From Paramecium octaurelia (taxonomy: Eukaryota; Ciliophora; Oligohymenophorea; Peniculida; Parameciidae), in NCBI GenBank assembly GCA_905182995.1, contig CAJJDP010000127.1:59095-123094 (forward strand): DNA of 64,000 nt, given 5' to 3'. Position 1 is the stretch's first letter; each line of letters starts with the position of its first letter. Positions 24,995 to 36,637 of this stretch are shown here, one piece after another. Position numbers and translations under genes: made by a program. The notes under the pieces were generated by a model that did not search any database, was not told the DNA's origin, and was given only the letters and a program-made list of their open reading frames with translations.

Positions 24995-25629
24995 ATGGAA
25001 CAAGGAATTGAATAATTGATGTTTAGTAATCGAAATAGATAAGTGGGATAAATAGTGAGTAATAGATAAAAGAAGAATACGAGAGAGGAAGAGGGTATAA
25101 AAATAATAAGATTGGATAAACTGAGATAATAAATCATGAGTTTGGAGATTGAAACAAAGAAGCCGAAGTTGAAATTGAAGAAACTAGATAGTGAGAACAT
25201 GTTACTGAGGGAGAAGCAACAATTAGAGGATGACATAAAAGATATAAGTTAGAGATTAGAGAAAATGAAATAGAACAAGATATAGAGTAAATAGTAATAG
25301 AGTGATTTGTTACAAGATAAATAAGTAAGAATGACTGAAACTTTGTAAATAGGATTTCGAATAAAGATGGAACAACATTTAGAATGAGGATGAGATTTAA
25401 AGCTTTTAGGAAAGAATGCAAAGTACATTATTGTTGATATATTCTTAATTTGATATTAGCTTTACTCAACGAAGATTAGGAACCACCAAATCATGAGATA
25501 GAGATCTTAACTAAAGAAGTTGAGGATCTTTTGTGTTTCAAAATAGATGAAGAACCAACAAAGTAAGGTAACACCAAGTACAATCTTTTCACAATAGAGG
25601 AAGAACAATAGGACTAATCATTTACTTGA
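24995..25629 (+). CDS. Coiled-coil protein of unknown function
   Basis: A 189-aa protein, divergent from the EMC7-like gene with only 34 bases between the start codons. Introns: 25325-25352 (28 nt) and 25423-25459 (37 nt, long for this genome but needed to keep the frame). The N-terminal third is basic. The centre is a coiled coil (LLREKQQLEDDIKDISQRLE). The C-terminus is acidic (NHEIEILTKEVEDLL). No family was recognised. Confidence 0.7.
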
Positions 25630-25999
25630 ATTATATATTATATTTATTATAATTATGGTAATTTACATTTATTAAATGTAAGATTGAAATTGATAACTCT
25701 TTAAGTCAAATAATTAAAAAGAGCTAATGAAAGTTATAAATCAATCATAGATATCCGAGTATTTAATCAAAATTACCATTTATTATACGAATTTCGTTTC
25801 TAATTTATATTTTATTTCTATCACAAACAATATTAATTTGATGAGTTTTATAAAAACATATTTCATTTAGATTTATCGAAAATCATTAGAGTCATTTTTG
25901 TTTATTAATAATAAGAAATGAGATAATATAAATTCATTAGAAATACTTAAGTTGATTTTTTATATTTCATATTATTTATAATAAAACTTTGATATTTCT
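25630..25999. other. AT-rich spacer
   Basis: About 370 bases of AT-rich DNA upstream of the zinc/TPR gene. No feature recognised. Confidence 0.5.
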
Positions 26000-27507
26000 A
26001 TGATTTAATTGTCTTGCAAAGTAGCTAAACATAATTCAGAGACAATTGAATATTATTGTCTAGACAAATGCTGCAAGGATAATAGATTAAAATGTTTTAA
26101 CTGTCTCACAAATTAACATGAGGGTCATAAAGTTTTTAGAATATCAAATGTGAGTCAACACGTACAAGAATTTTATTAGAAGGGTTAAGAAATTATTGAC
26201 ATTTTATATATTATTAAATTTCAACTAGTTGAAAACATTGATGAATTGATTAAAAATATACAAGAAAAATTCTAATAAGAACCAAATAACTTAAGTCAAT
26301 TCACTAATGATCAATTCTAATCTTATCTGTAAGGGCTCCTAGATTTTGATTAAAATAAATGTATGATAGATAATGATGTGATTGCTTTTCTATAATTAGC
26401 AAAAAATAATATTAATGAGGCTGTTTATAAGCTTGAAGTAAAAGAAAGCTTGCATTACTAAGCTCCTCCTGAAATGCAATAAAAAGTGAGAGATCTATAA
26501 AACTAAGGTTTATTAATATTTAATATCTTTTAGGGACTTAATTATTCGAAAATAACAATATTATGGGGGCTTAAGATATTATGAATTAAACCTTAATATT
26601 GGATCCAAATAACAAAATTTCATTAGTAATGAAGGGTACTTCTTTAACATAAATTGTAGGCAAACTACTACTTTCTTAAACAAAAAATTATGAAGCTTAT
26701 AATACTTTTGATAGAGTGAGGAAAATCGACCCTATGAACAAGGATGCATTAAATGGATTAGGTATGAGTTGATATTTATATTTAGGGGATTGCTTAAGAG
26801 AAAGATCTAAATATGATGATGCACTAAAATATTATGAAGCTACACTTGAACTGGATAAGAACAATAAACAAGCCTTGATCGGCAAAGGTATTAAATCTAA
26901 TTGACAACTTTAGCTCTTTGTTTAGGAAAATTGAAAAAATTTCAAGATGCTAGACCAATATTTGAAAGATTTTTAAATTAAGACAAAAATGATATTGATG
27001 CAATTTGGGGTTTGGGTATTTATATTAATAAAATTTTAATAGCTGATCTCTTAAGAATATAAGGGAAAGATGAGGAGGCGATAAAGTAATATAATAAAGC
27101 ATTATAATTAAATTAAAATCATTTAGAATCAATAAGTGGTTTGGGTATTATATTAATGTTAAACAATTTTAATAGGTGATTGTTATAGATTGCTTGGAAA
27201 ATTTGATGATGCAATGAAATACTTGAAAAAAGCATTGTAAATAAATCCCAGACATGCCTTATCTTTAGTTAGAATGGGTAAAATAGAATTTATACAATTA
27301 GGGGATTGTTTAAGACAACAAAAGAAATTTTTAGAGGCTATGAATTTTTATAGCGAAGCCTTAGCCATTGATCGTAACGATGATTGGTGCAAGTCTAAAT
27401 TTGGTAAAGTATTATCTTATTTCAAGATGAATGTAAAATAAAGAGCCAACCAGGAAAGTGATTTTTTTTGGATAATAAGATTATTAACAAGAATATTATA
27501 TCAATGA
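26000..27507 (+). CDS. Zinc-domain plus TPR-repeat protein, copy 1
   Basis: A 441-aa protein. The N-terminus has a B-box-like Cys/His set (SCKVAKHNSETIEYYC, then CLTNQHEGHKVF) and a helical linker. The rest is TPR repeats, e.g. GDCLRERSKYDDALKYYEAT and GDCYRLLGKFDDAMKYLKKA. Introns: 26508-26533, 26636-26659, 26762-26785, 26888-26913, 27016-27042, 27145-27175 and 27278-27301. Several TPR introns fall at the same codon, splitting the Gly before GDC, so the repeats were copied together with their introns. A paralogue lies at 41020-42700, and the 3' two thirds of both are nearly identical, introns included. The stop overlaps that of the convergent MORN gene. Probably a protein-protein scaffold. 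Confidence 0.85.
26615..27470 (+). repeat. Near-identical duplicated block, shared with about 41589-42440
   Basis: The TPR-encoding part of the gene at 26000 matches the gene at 41020 with only scattered substitutions, in exons and introns alike. The 5' parts of the same genes are clearly diverged. The second copy is in the same orientation, about 15 kb away. One intron differs by a single T (24 nt versus 25 nt), which is good evidence that it is an intron. The pattern suggests recent gene conversion or a very recent partial duplication. Confidence 0.85.
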
Positions 27508-28837
27508 TTAGTGAGCTTAACTACTTTCGCTGGAGTATTGGCTCCTAATTTTTTATTAGCAATTTTTCCATTAATCCATTAACCTTTAAAAATATTTCCA
27601 TTAGATTTTATAATTTATCCATTTCCATGTTAAAGTCCTGCTTTCCAAAATCCCAAATATTATTAACTATTAGGCCATATTAAAACACCATATCCTTCTC
27701 TCAAATCATTCACATATTGGCCATCATATTTTCTTCCATCTGGCCATTCGAAGACTCCTTTACCATTTTTAAAGCCATTTTTCCATTCTCCAGTGTATAT
27801 TCTTCCATCAAAGAAGATTAAAGTTCCAAATCCTGAAATCAAATCATTTTCAAATCTTCCTTAATATATAGATCCATCTGGATATACCAATTTGCCCAAC
27901 CCACTTTTAAATCCATCTATAAAACTTCCTAGCCTTGGAATACACTTCAAATTTACCTTCATATGTCCAACCCCCAGAATACGTTTATATTCCATGTCCA
28001 TTTGGTAGATCATTTTACCATTCGCCATCATAATACGTGTAATTAGAGAATGTATACTTTCCCTTGCCTTAAACCTGTCCATCAACCCAAGTACCTAAAA
28101 ATAAATCTCCATTAGAATGTTAAAATGTGCCTTAACCATTTGGTTTATTTTCAAACAAATCTCCTATGTAGAATGAATTTTCAGATAAAATATACTTACC
28201 AAAACCATGCATCATTCCATTCTTCCATTAACCCTCATAAAAACATCCATTTTAGAGTTAGATGCAAGGGCATTTCTGCTATTACTTGTTTACGACTAAT
28301 AATTAGTCTTTTTTTTGTAACGGTATGTAACATAACCCATTCATTTCTGTAGATATCGCTATAGGAGTACTTGGAGGTCTGCTAATTTCTGAAAAGGAAC
28401 TAGCATCATCTTTAATGTCCCTATTTATGTGTAAAGTAATATCTGCATTGCAAAACTATTTTACATTGCTTTCTTGCTTATCATCCTATTTTTGAGACAA
28501 TCTTTTCAAGGATTATTGTATTTAAATAGTATTCTTTTTAATTTATGAAGTTTTCTCTATAATCAAACCATTATGAGAACTCTTTTAATCTAAAATTGAA
28601 GAACTTTGTTTTTGAGCGGTTGATCTAGATAATTTAGAATGAAATTTTCTAAGTGAAATTAAGATTATACTTTCTAATTAAATAGCCTCTGAAATACGCT
28701 TGTATTTTAATCAGTCCTTTTGATTCTTATTTGTCTAACTTCTTTTCAATTTTTTGTTTACTCTTTGTTGACCTTATAGTCAATATCTCTTGTGTCTTAT
28801 TTTGGGCGGAATCATTACACTGCTAACAATTTCCCAT
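27501..28837 (-). CDS. IQ-motif and MORN-repeat protein with an acylation signal
   Basis: A 428-aa protein from ATG 28837, with introns 28649-28670 (22 nt) and 27929-27956 (28 nt). It starts MGNCQQC, a consensus for N-myristoylation plus palmitoylation. Next is an IQ motif (LIKIQAYFRGYLIRKKF) for calmodulin binding, a Ser/Gln-rich linker, then about ten MORN repeats, for example YEGQWKNGMMHGFGKY, YTGEWKNGFKNGKGVF and YDGQYVNDLREGYGVL. MORN arrays bind membranes or lipids and act in cortical and ciliary structures. The design predicts a Ca2+/calmodulin-linked membrane scaffold. Its stop codon (27501-27503) lies inside the tail of the convergent TPR gene. A decayed copy exists at 42470-42860. 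Confidence 0.88.
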
Positions 28838-29486
28838 TTAACCAACTCAATTATTAATATTTATGAATGTTGTCATCTAACCTACAAAACTATTATTTTC
28901 TTATATAAAATCTTGTGTTTCAAATCCATAACGATCAAGCAAATTGAATATCAAAATCAAAACAACAATATTATCCTGCTTAATTATCATTTGTCTAAGA
29001 ATTAGAATTACTTGTGTGAAGGTTATATGATTTTCGTCATCATTATACTTCATATATACGAGAGATACATTGAGAAGACACAAAGCTATTCATAAAGTGA
29101 AGTAGAGCTATATGATTAAGAATACTAGAGTATTAAAGAGAATGATATAAAAAAGATGTGGATTTATAAATTGAAAGACAATTGATTGTTTCATTTATAT
29201 AAGAAATTATTTAATCATCAGTTGTTTTAGAAGTTAATATAAGTTCAAATGTGTAAATAATGATTGGATTGAGATGTCTTTAAGTAATTTATATTAACCG
29301 ATTAAGTAGATACCTGTGATTACAATTTTCCCATAGAAATCTAAATTATATATGGATTCATGTATATCCATATTTTTTGAGTATGTTAACTTAAAGAATA
29401 ATTAAATTTGTTATATAGATTTGCAGTGAATCAATAATCATTGTTGATTAAATGTCATTTTATTATTAAATTTTAACTGTTAAGCC
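28838..29486. other. Intergenic region with a short unassigned minus-strand frame
   Basis: AT-rich DNA. A minus-strand open frame from 29083 down to about 28850 (MCLLNVSLVYMKYNDDE..., then FNLLDRYGFE) could be a fragment of a larger gene. It has no recognisable domain or neighbouring exon. Nothing else was recognised. Confidence 0.35.
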
Positions 29487-30314
29487 ATGAATACTTTCTA
29501 TGCGTAGAATTTAAGTCTGAGTTAATTACGTTAATTGCCACAAGAACGTATGCATGTTAAAATGTACAAAAATGAAGAGTACTTTAAATATTGATTAAAT
29601 AAGAATAACATTGACACCTCAGAGCAATCGTAGTTAATTGAATGAAGTAAAGTGCTACTCATAATTATCAAGGCTATCGAAAATCTTGAAATGCAATGGC
29701 AATCTATTCGTAGATAACATCTAGAACAACGTTCTTGCAGTCGAAGTCCAGCCAAAAATAATCTTATGAATTAATTGCTAAAAAATAAGGATAAATAATA
29801 ATAGTGTATTTTGAAAAAGGTTGTACCTTTATCAACAATTAACCTAGCCAGAATCTAAGATTAACAGCAATAATAATAAATTCAATACAATCCATAATAA
29901 TCAGCTCAACGCAATCATCTTAAAGTAGTTCATTTCATATTTGTTTAGGATTCCTCTCATTTTTAATATATAGCCAATAAATATTGTAATATCTACAGAA
30001 GACCAAGTCCAGAATAATAATATTTAGTCAATTCTCTTAGAGATAATGAATAAATGAATTATTCAATAGGAAGAAATTAAGTCCCATAGCAACAATACCA
30101 AAGAAATAATCTTAAAATGCTAGACGAACGAGTGCGAGTCAATTCTCAAGATAAATACGCAGCCTAAGCATTATCGAACAGTAATATACTCAAAAAGGAT
30201 GGGCCTTAACGCAAAAGAGTTTCACAATATTATAAAGATGAAGAAAACAAGATGACATCTGTAAAGTCACCAGCTATGTAAAATTAAAGAATTATTGCAA
30301 AAAAAAGAGCCTGA
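29487..30314 (+). CDS. Gln/Asn/Ser-rich protein of unknown function
   Basis: A 250-aa model with introns 29579-29603 (25 nt), 29647-29672 (26 nt) and 29925-29948 (24 nt). The first two use AAG acceptors, which are uncommon, so the 5' half is less certain. Visible features are a basic, Gln-rich composition, short helical stretches (NLEMQWQSIRRQHLEQRS) and a Lys/Arg-rich tail. There is no membrane segment or known domain. Confidence 0.55.
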
Positions 30315-31353
30315 AGTAATGTACATTAGTGTATTTTATATTGATAAAACTTGTACGTTACCTTTATATTTTTGTTTATCTTAATATAAAATTAGTGTCT
30401 CATTCTCAATAGACATTATGAAAAGTATTGTAATTTTATGAATTGGCAACTAAAAATCATAAAACTACTATTCATTTTTTTGTCATTTGAGAATTTATTA
30501 AAACTTTTATGCTTGAAAATGATGTTATTTTTTTTGTGGAAGCATAATGTTTTGATTCATATATCATTTAAAAATTGATAATATCTTTCTTTTTAAATGG
30601 CAATAATATGGAGATTCTTTTACAGAAAACAATAAATATTATAAAAAAGTTAAAGGGATTTCATCAATAATTTTAATTTGATTCAGAATTTAGCAATCCA
30701 TGTATATTCTAGGTTAGCATTTTTAAATGACATGATACTCATAAATTTTCTATCAATAATATCAATATAGACTTTAGAAGTACTACCTCTCGTTAATTAA
30801 CATACATCTCAATTATTTTAGGACTATGTAATCTAAAATTGAATCAGAATAAATGATAATAGTCGATAAGAAAATTATTTATTATAAATTAATTATTTAA
30901 TAAATTTAATTATGCAAAATATATTTGCTTTATTTAAATATTCTTGTTAATAATTTAATTGATGAGTACAGAGTTAATTAGTAGGTGCATAAAAGTGATA
31001 TAAATATTAAAAATTGTTGTTTGAAAAGCCATTTAATAGAATGGTTTATTTTTCAAAAAGCAGCATAGTAATAGATACATTATAAGACAGATGATTTGTG
31101 AGTATATTAGAGTTTATTTATAAATTGTAATTATGTAATATAAGATGTGTAAAGTTCTGAATTTTGCTTAGCGTATGTGTTGTTTTTATTGATATTTATG
31201 TGAATTTGTTATTTTTAACTGCAAAGTGTCTTATCTTTGATTTTGAATTTTCAGAAATTAGGAAGTTTATTGTTGAGGAAAATAGTATTAATAGGTGAGA
31301 CATAATAATAGTATTGTCAAAGAGAGGAGAGTTAATTGAGAAAATTAATTAAT
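30315..31353. other. AT-rich spacer of about 1 kb
   Basis: No gene or RNA recognised. It contains only short frames and long A/T runs. The right end should carry the promoter of the histidine kinase gene. Confidence 0.45.
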
Positions 31354-33865
31354 ATGGGAAAATTATGGAACTTAATTAAAAGTCAGCTTGTTATACTATT
31401 AATGAGTTTGCTTTTGATTCTTCAATGCATTTTTGGTTCAGATGAATACTACTATTTGTTTGCGGTGTTATTATTGCAATTCGCTCGTATGGCCAGGGAG
31501 TATTTTGGAGCATCTTAATTTTAAGTGTTACTAATCATACAATATTTGGGATACATGACAGTTCTGTATTTTAGTAGTTAGAAAAATCTGTTTTCCTGCA
31601 TGTGTGTAATGTAGATTGGATAGACTTTAATATTCGAGAATGAATTCACGAACAAATGGTTAATAATAATGTACTCGGTAGGAGCAGATATGCTTGTGTT
31701 ATTTTTATTTATGCCTGATGAAATAAGTCAAATCTATTTACCTTGTGTATCGATAGGCATAAAGACATTGACATAATTGATCAACTAACCTAAACATTAT
31801 GGAAACTTTAACTTCAATTAAGAAAATTTGTTCGTGGATAGCAATCATCACTCTACTTACAGGATGTCAAAGGATCGCAATTTTCATTCTGACAGTCAGC
31901 CTCCAACTCCCAAAAACGATCCTTACCAGGTGGAATTGCTGAGTTTTTTTCCTTAGGGGATAGCACTGGTTGCATTAAACGATGATGTTTAGTTTTGCAA
32001 TGAGAATATGAAAAAGATTTTTGTTTAAGGGGGAAGTCAGCAATCAATTTTACAATCAATATATAGTTTGGAGGAGCAACAGGTTGTGGAGTAAGCAGAG
32101 AAATAATCAATAGAGCAACCGAAGCAATCGATGAGTTCGTTTTCAACATTTCAGCCTGTACCTACTCAGAAGACATAATTCATAAGTGCAGCTAGATCTC
32201 AAAATAAGTCATCAGGAACTGTGATATAATAGTAGCTGAAGGAGAGACCATTGCCTAGAGCCTAAACATAGCATAAATAAGATACATTGAAACTTCAGGA
32301 TACTTTTATTACTGATTGTTGCGTAAGAAGATCATAATAATTATTAGGTAATTGAATAAGAGATGCAGTGCATGAAGAAGCAAATCCAAAGAAAGGAAGT
32401 CCAGAATTTGATGAAGACTACTCATGTGTAGGAACACATAGTGGTATTGGGGTATATTCGATCAGAGAAACAAAAAAGAAGGTAAATAGAAATTAAGTTG
32501 TATATAACATTGATCAACGATTGTCCTTACATTTTAATAGTTGCTCGAGACATAACTCATAGAGATTACATTCGAACTTTGAAGAATTACAGCAATTAGA
32601 AATCCAAGATGTTGGCCTTTGTGAGTCATGAATACAGAACTCCTCTGAATTGCATTATAGATCAATTGAATGAGAGTCTCAAAGATGAATGCAGAAATCG
32701 ATCAGAGACCATCTTTTGTGAGAAGGATAAGGAGATCCATAAACATGTGAGGATTGCTTTGCATACAGCCAAATAACTGTTGAATCTTTCTGATGATCTC
32801 CTAGATTTAGCACAAATCAGAGAAGGCAAATTTACAGCTCTCAAATAAAAGTTCAATCTAAAGAACATGATGAAGAGTTGTCTGGAGTTATTCTCAGCCA
32901 CTGCTGAAAAGTAATAAATAGTCTTGACTTTGAATTACAATGCTCATGTTCCTAAGATTATAGAACAAGATTCTAACAGAATCAAATAAATCATTATGAA
33001 TTTAATAGGAAATGCCTTTAAATTCACTGAAAAAGGGAGCATCACGTTGGAAGTCACTTAAGGTTCGGATAGAAAGAGAATCACCATATCTGTTATTGAC
33101 ACAGGCATAGGTATTTCTGATGATGATAAAGTCAAATTATTTAAAGCTTTCGCTAAAGGCAGTAGTGAGGAGAGTAAGAAGATGAACACAAAAGGTGTTG
33201 GCTTAGGATTATTGATCAGCAACTAAATCTTATAAAATCTCAATGGAGACATACAAAATGGATTAAAACTTCATTCTCAAATCAATAAAGGATCTACTTT
33301 TTATTTTACAATCTAAATTTGTGATGTACAATAGACCTTTTCGCTTCATGATTTAGAAGAACGTAATTAGGAAAGTGAAAATTCAGAATAAAATTCTTTA
33401 ATCATTCCTGATGATGACAAACCTTAATAATTGAGAGTTATAACCAAAAATTAAAATATCAAAGCATCAACTAAAGTTTCGATTGGAGATCCTAAAATTT
33501 TGATTGTGGACGATGTGTAATTAAATGTAGAAATGATTGCACGGATGATTCAAGACACAGCTGTCGATTGGGCTTTGAATGGGTATCAAGCAATACAAAA
33601 ATGCAAAGAAAGAATCAAGCATAATCAGGAATTCTATAAGGTTATTCTTATGGATTTAGAAATGCCAATTATGAATGGATTTTAAGTGTCTTAAGCTATT
33701 ATTACTTTGTGTGCTGAATTGGGAGCATCTACAACTATTATTGGGTGTTCGGCGTATGACTCAGAAGAGTAGATGCAAGAATGTTTAAAAGTAGGAATGA
33801 CGGCATACCTACAAAAGCCTGTTGAATAGAAAGCCCTTAAAAAAATCTTATTTAAGTATCTATGA
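31354..33865 (+). CDS. Membrane hybrid histidine kinase with PAS-like and receiver domains
   Basis: An 822-aa protein with introns 32348-32368 (21 nt, removes an in-frame TGA) and 32444-32465 (22 nt). The N-terminus has several hydrophobic helices (LVILLMSLLLILQCIF and others). A PAS-like segment follows (GIALVALNDDVQFCNENMKK, later YILIVARDITHRDY). The HisKA H-box FVSHEYRTPLN is near residue 408. The ATPase has N-box NLIGNAFKFTEKG, G1 DTGIGI and G2 GVGLGLLIS. The C-terminal receiver has the acidic pocket LIVDD near 702, phospho-acceptor LMDLEMP near 751 and the lysine in QKPV near 803. All catalytic residues are present, so it should autophosphorylate and pass phosphate to its own receiver. 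Signal unknown. A related kinase lies at 52040-54421. Confidence 0.93.
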
Positions 33866-33953
33866 ATTATATATTCTTATTACTTATATTCTTTTTAGTT
33901 TTCTCCAATATAAATATTTTTGCCCGGAATTTTATATAATTTAAAAATAATAA

Positions 33954-34230
33954 ATGGACCCACATCATATATGTAAGTAATTGCAGGAATAGTGTTATTA
34001 AGAGAATGACGATGTAAGTACTTTCATTTCTAAAAGAGCTGAGAAATCGTGTGGCGGAGATGGAGGCCAAGAATGCTGAATATTAGGATCAAATTGAAGG
34101 GCTGAAATAAATAATTGAAGAAAAGGATGCCAAAATCAAACTATTAGAAGACACATTAGCTAATTTACAAAATAAGCCCATCAAAAAAACCATTTCAAAG
34201 AAGAAAGATAAGAAGTCCACTAAAAAGTGA
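33954..34230 (+). CDS. Small coiled-coil protein
   Basis: About 85 aa. One intron is required; the best choices are 34018-34036 (19 nt) or 34014-34038 (25 nt), both with unusual acceptors. The body is a coiled coil (NRVAEMEAKNAEYQDQ, then EEKDAKIKLLEDTLANLQ). The C-terminus is a run of Lys/Ser/Thr (KKTISKKKDKKSTKK). Function unknown. The frame stays open past the stop for about 95 codons, which may be chance. Confidence 0.6.
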
Positions 34231-34438
34231 TATAATAATTTACTTAAATTATCAAACACAGACCTTAAATCAGCTCCCTTTAACCTCCAAACAGAGTTTT
34301 TAAATACTCTCTTTTTCTTACTTAATGCTCACTCTCATACAAAGAGGCCTCCATATTCACCTCAACAATTCGACATTTATCAAGAATTACTTAATTTGAG
34401 CAACCTCCATTTGAAATAGAAATCCAATTAAATAATCT

Positions 34439-35704
34439 TTATGACTCTCAAACTAAGAACTATGATCTATCAATCACAGGTTTCTATTCAATTAGTATCT
34501 ATTGCCAGTTCACTTCACTCTAATTGATTAAAATAGATAGATATTAATTATAAGCAGATCCTTTAGGAAGGTCTTCTAGTAATCAAGAAGGCTGCATTTT
34601 TTCCAAATTCAAAGCTAAAATAAATCAATATTCCGATAAATAGAACCATTGACTATCAATTTACATTCTCAATAATGTAAATCTGGAAATCAGCCTCAAA
34701 TTCTTGAACTGTAAATCAGATCAAAAATCTATATGAGGAAATCATCACAATAATATAGTTTTAATAAATTGAACATAATATCTCGATCAACAGTAATAAA
34801 TTAATTTCCTAACATTTTAAGTTAGATAAATGATCATTTAATTGCTGAACATTGTTCAACTTACATCAAACCATAAAAGTGAATTAGATTCGGAATTGAT
34901 CAAAAGTAGAATAGATAGTTAAATTCAATATTTCAAGAATTATATGAAAATCAAAATAACAATCTCATTAATTAAAACTAAAGGCAATAATCCTACAAGT
35001 TTCTAATAATTCAAGAGGATACTCTTTAAACAAATAAGTATGCATTCTTAATAAGATTGGCTATATTTAGAAGAAATCCTACAAAAGATTTAATTTATCA
35101 TTATTCGCATCGCAATTAAATAGAATAGAGTGGCGATCTAATAACTTTGAGAACTAGTTAATAACACTTACATAACCACTAATAACCATTACCTTATAAA
35201 ATATCCAATTCTCATATATAGAATTTATAGATTTTTATTAAGACATAATATACTAAACTCTTATCAAATGCACGTATTTAGTATATATCAAGGCAATCTT
35301 ATTTTAATCCTTCTATTTAAATAAGCTAAATGAAATATGATATTAAAAGCAATTCTAAATTGAGTGATGAATAACTCTGTAAATGAATCATATTAAATTA
35401 GAAAATATCGCTTACATTGAAGTAGATTTGAATAAAGTTCTTGGTAAGATCTCCATAATCATTTTCGGCTAGTAAACTTTAATATTTAAGAAGGCGTGAA
35501 ACTAACAGATAGATAGAGATACTCTTACTTACAGATGACTAAAATTTCGAGAGTCTTCCACTAATCAGAAGTCCAAATAACCAACATAAAATTCCTAGTA
35601 ACTGAAAAGAGTTGATTTAAGCGATTTAAGATGTAGAAGAATCAGATAAATACTTGGCTATTGATATTGTAACTGCCATAATTATTAAGAACCCTAGAAA
35701 TTGA
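34439..35704 (+). CDS. Probable multi-intron gene of unknown function, structure unresolved
   Basis: Protein-like sequence occurs across this stretch, but no single model could be closed. The 3' part is the best: it joins through introns 35379-35401 (23 nt) and 35444-35472 (29 nt) to give IAYIEVDLNKVL, VNFNIQEGVKLTDRQRYSY and a final EESDKYLAIDIVTAIIIKN, ending at TGA 35702. In the 5' part one frame reads YKQILQEGLLVIKKAAFFP and later NLYEEIITIIQFQQIEHN, but contains TGA twice. No domain was recognised. The start at 34439 is only the first ATG of that frame. The 3' part is duplicated at 36638-37060 by the N-joined repeat. It could also be a decaying gene. Confidence 0.35.
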
Positions 35705-35752
35705 ATAAAAGATCTATTAATAAGAATTATGATATATATTATTTATAATTTA

Positions 35753-36334
35753 ATGTAAGAACCTCCTTTGGGATTGTTGAGTCAAGGAACAACTATATAC
35801 TTAAAAAGGAGATTAAGTATTCGTTTCAATTATCTTCTGAGATCAAAACGTAGAACTTCTAAATTTCCATCTAAATATCTTTAAGGGTGGGGGAGATAAC
35901 TGAATGGTGCAAGTAAGAGCACATTCAAGAATTAAAATTTATTTAAATGGTATATAGTGATTGATATTGCTTTGTTTATTAAGAGATTAAGAAAATTAAG
36001 AAATAGAAAATACTTATCTAGAATAAATGTATAAAATAAAAAATCCGATATGTAAATAAAAGCAGCTATGTTTGCAATAACATTATCAATATTGTTATTA
36101 CCACTTTTATACGTTTTCAACATTGGTTTGAAGTCATATCAATATATCAATATTTATATCAGTTGTTGTCTCTGTTATTAGGGAGTGCTGAGATTCATAT
36201 TGTTTTTCACTCTGCCAGCATATGTTATTTTGATAGTAATGGCAATCATTTTTGCAGCTGTAGAATTACTTAGGTAAGTTCCGTTGTTGATTTCAACAAA
36301 ATTGAGTGTCCATTAAATACTATTTGGAAAATGA
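35753..36334 (+). CDS. Multi-pass membrane protein, assembly duplicate copy 1
   Basis: Identical to 37109-37690 (offset 1356). Kept as a separate entry only because it is present in the sequence; it is probably the same locus counted twice. Confidence 0.55.
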
Positions 36335-36389
36335 TTGTATATAAAAATATATTTAATGTACTGTTAATAAGGTGGTTATCACAAGGGTA

Positions 36390-36636
36390 ATGAGTTGCCA
36401 TACATTATGAGATGAACATCTGGAGATGGTCTGTCTTCATAGTACTTGCATAGTGAAGGGAGAAGTTCTAAATTGCGTAGTTTGCATAGACGAAAGACAC
36501 AAAGGTCACAAAATGATTCCCCTGTAGAAATTACTAAATCTAATTAAAAAACAAGAATCCTTAATCATGTTAGTAACTATTACATAATCTACATTTTCAA
36601 GAACACTCTACACCAATCTCAACACTCGGAGATGCA
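36390..36636 (+). pseudogene. Truncated assembly duplicate of the B-box/SPRY gene start
   Basis: Identical to the first part of the gene at 37746-39051, including its in-frame TGA (here 36408-36410). It is cut at the N. Not a separate gene. Confidence 0.85.
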
Positions 36637-36637
36637 N

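Larger units (their letters stand above)
35282..36636 (+). repeat. First unit of a second exact duplication (1,355 bp), probable contig overlap
   Basis: Bases 35282-36636 recur at 36638-37992, identical by eye, with a single N at 36637 between them. As with the first case, this is best explained as an unmerged contig overlap. It contains the 3' part of the unresolved gene, the membrane-protein gene and the start of the B-box/SPRY gene. Confidence 0.9.

Noticed and set aside
24982..25421. Overlapping Ser/Phe-rich minus-strand frames
   Set aside because: They are antisense shadows of the coiled-coil gene at 24995-25629, which has a better start, introns and composition.
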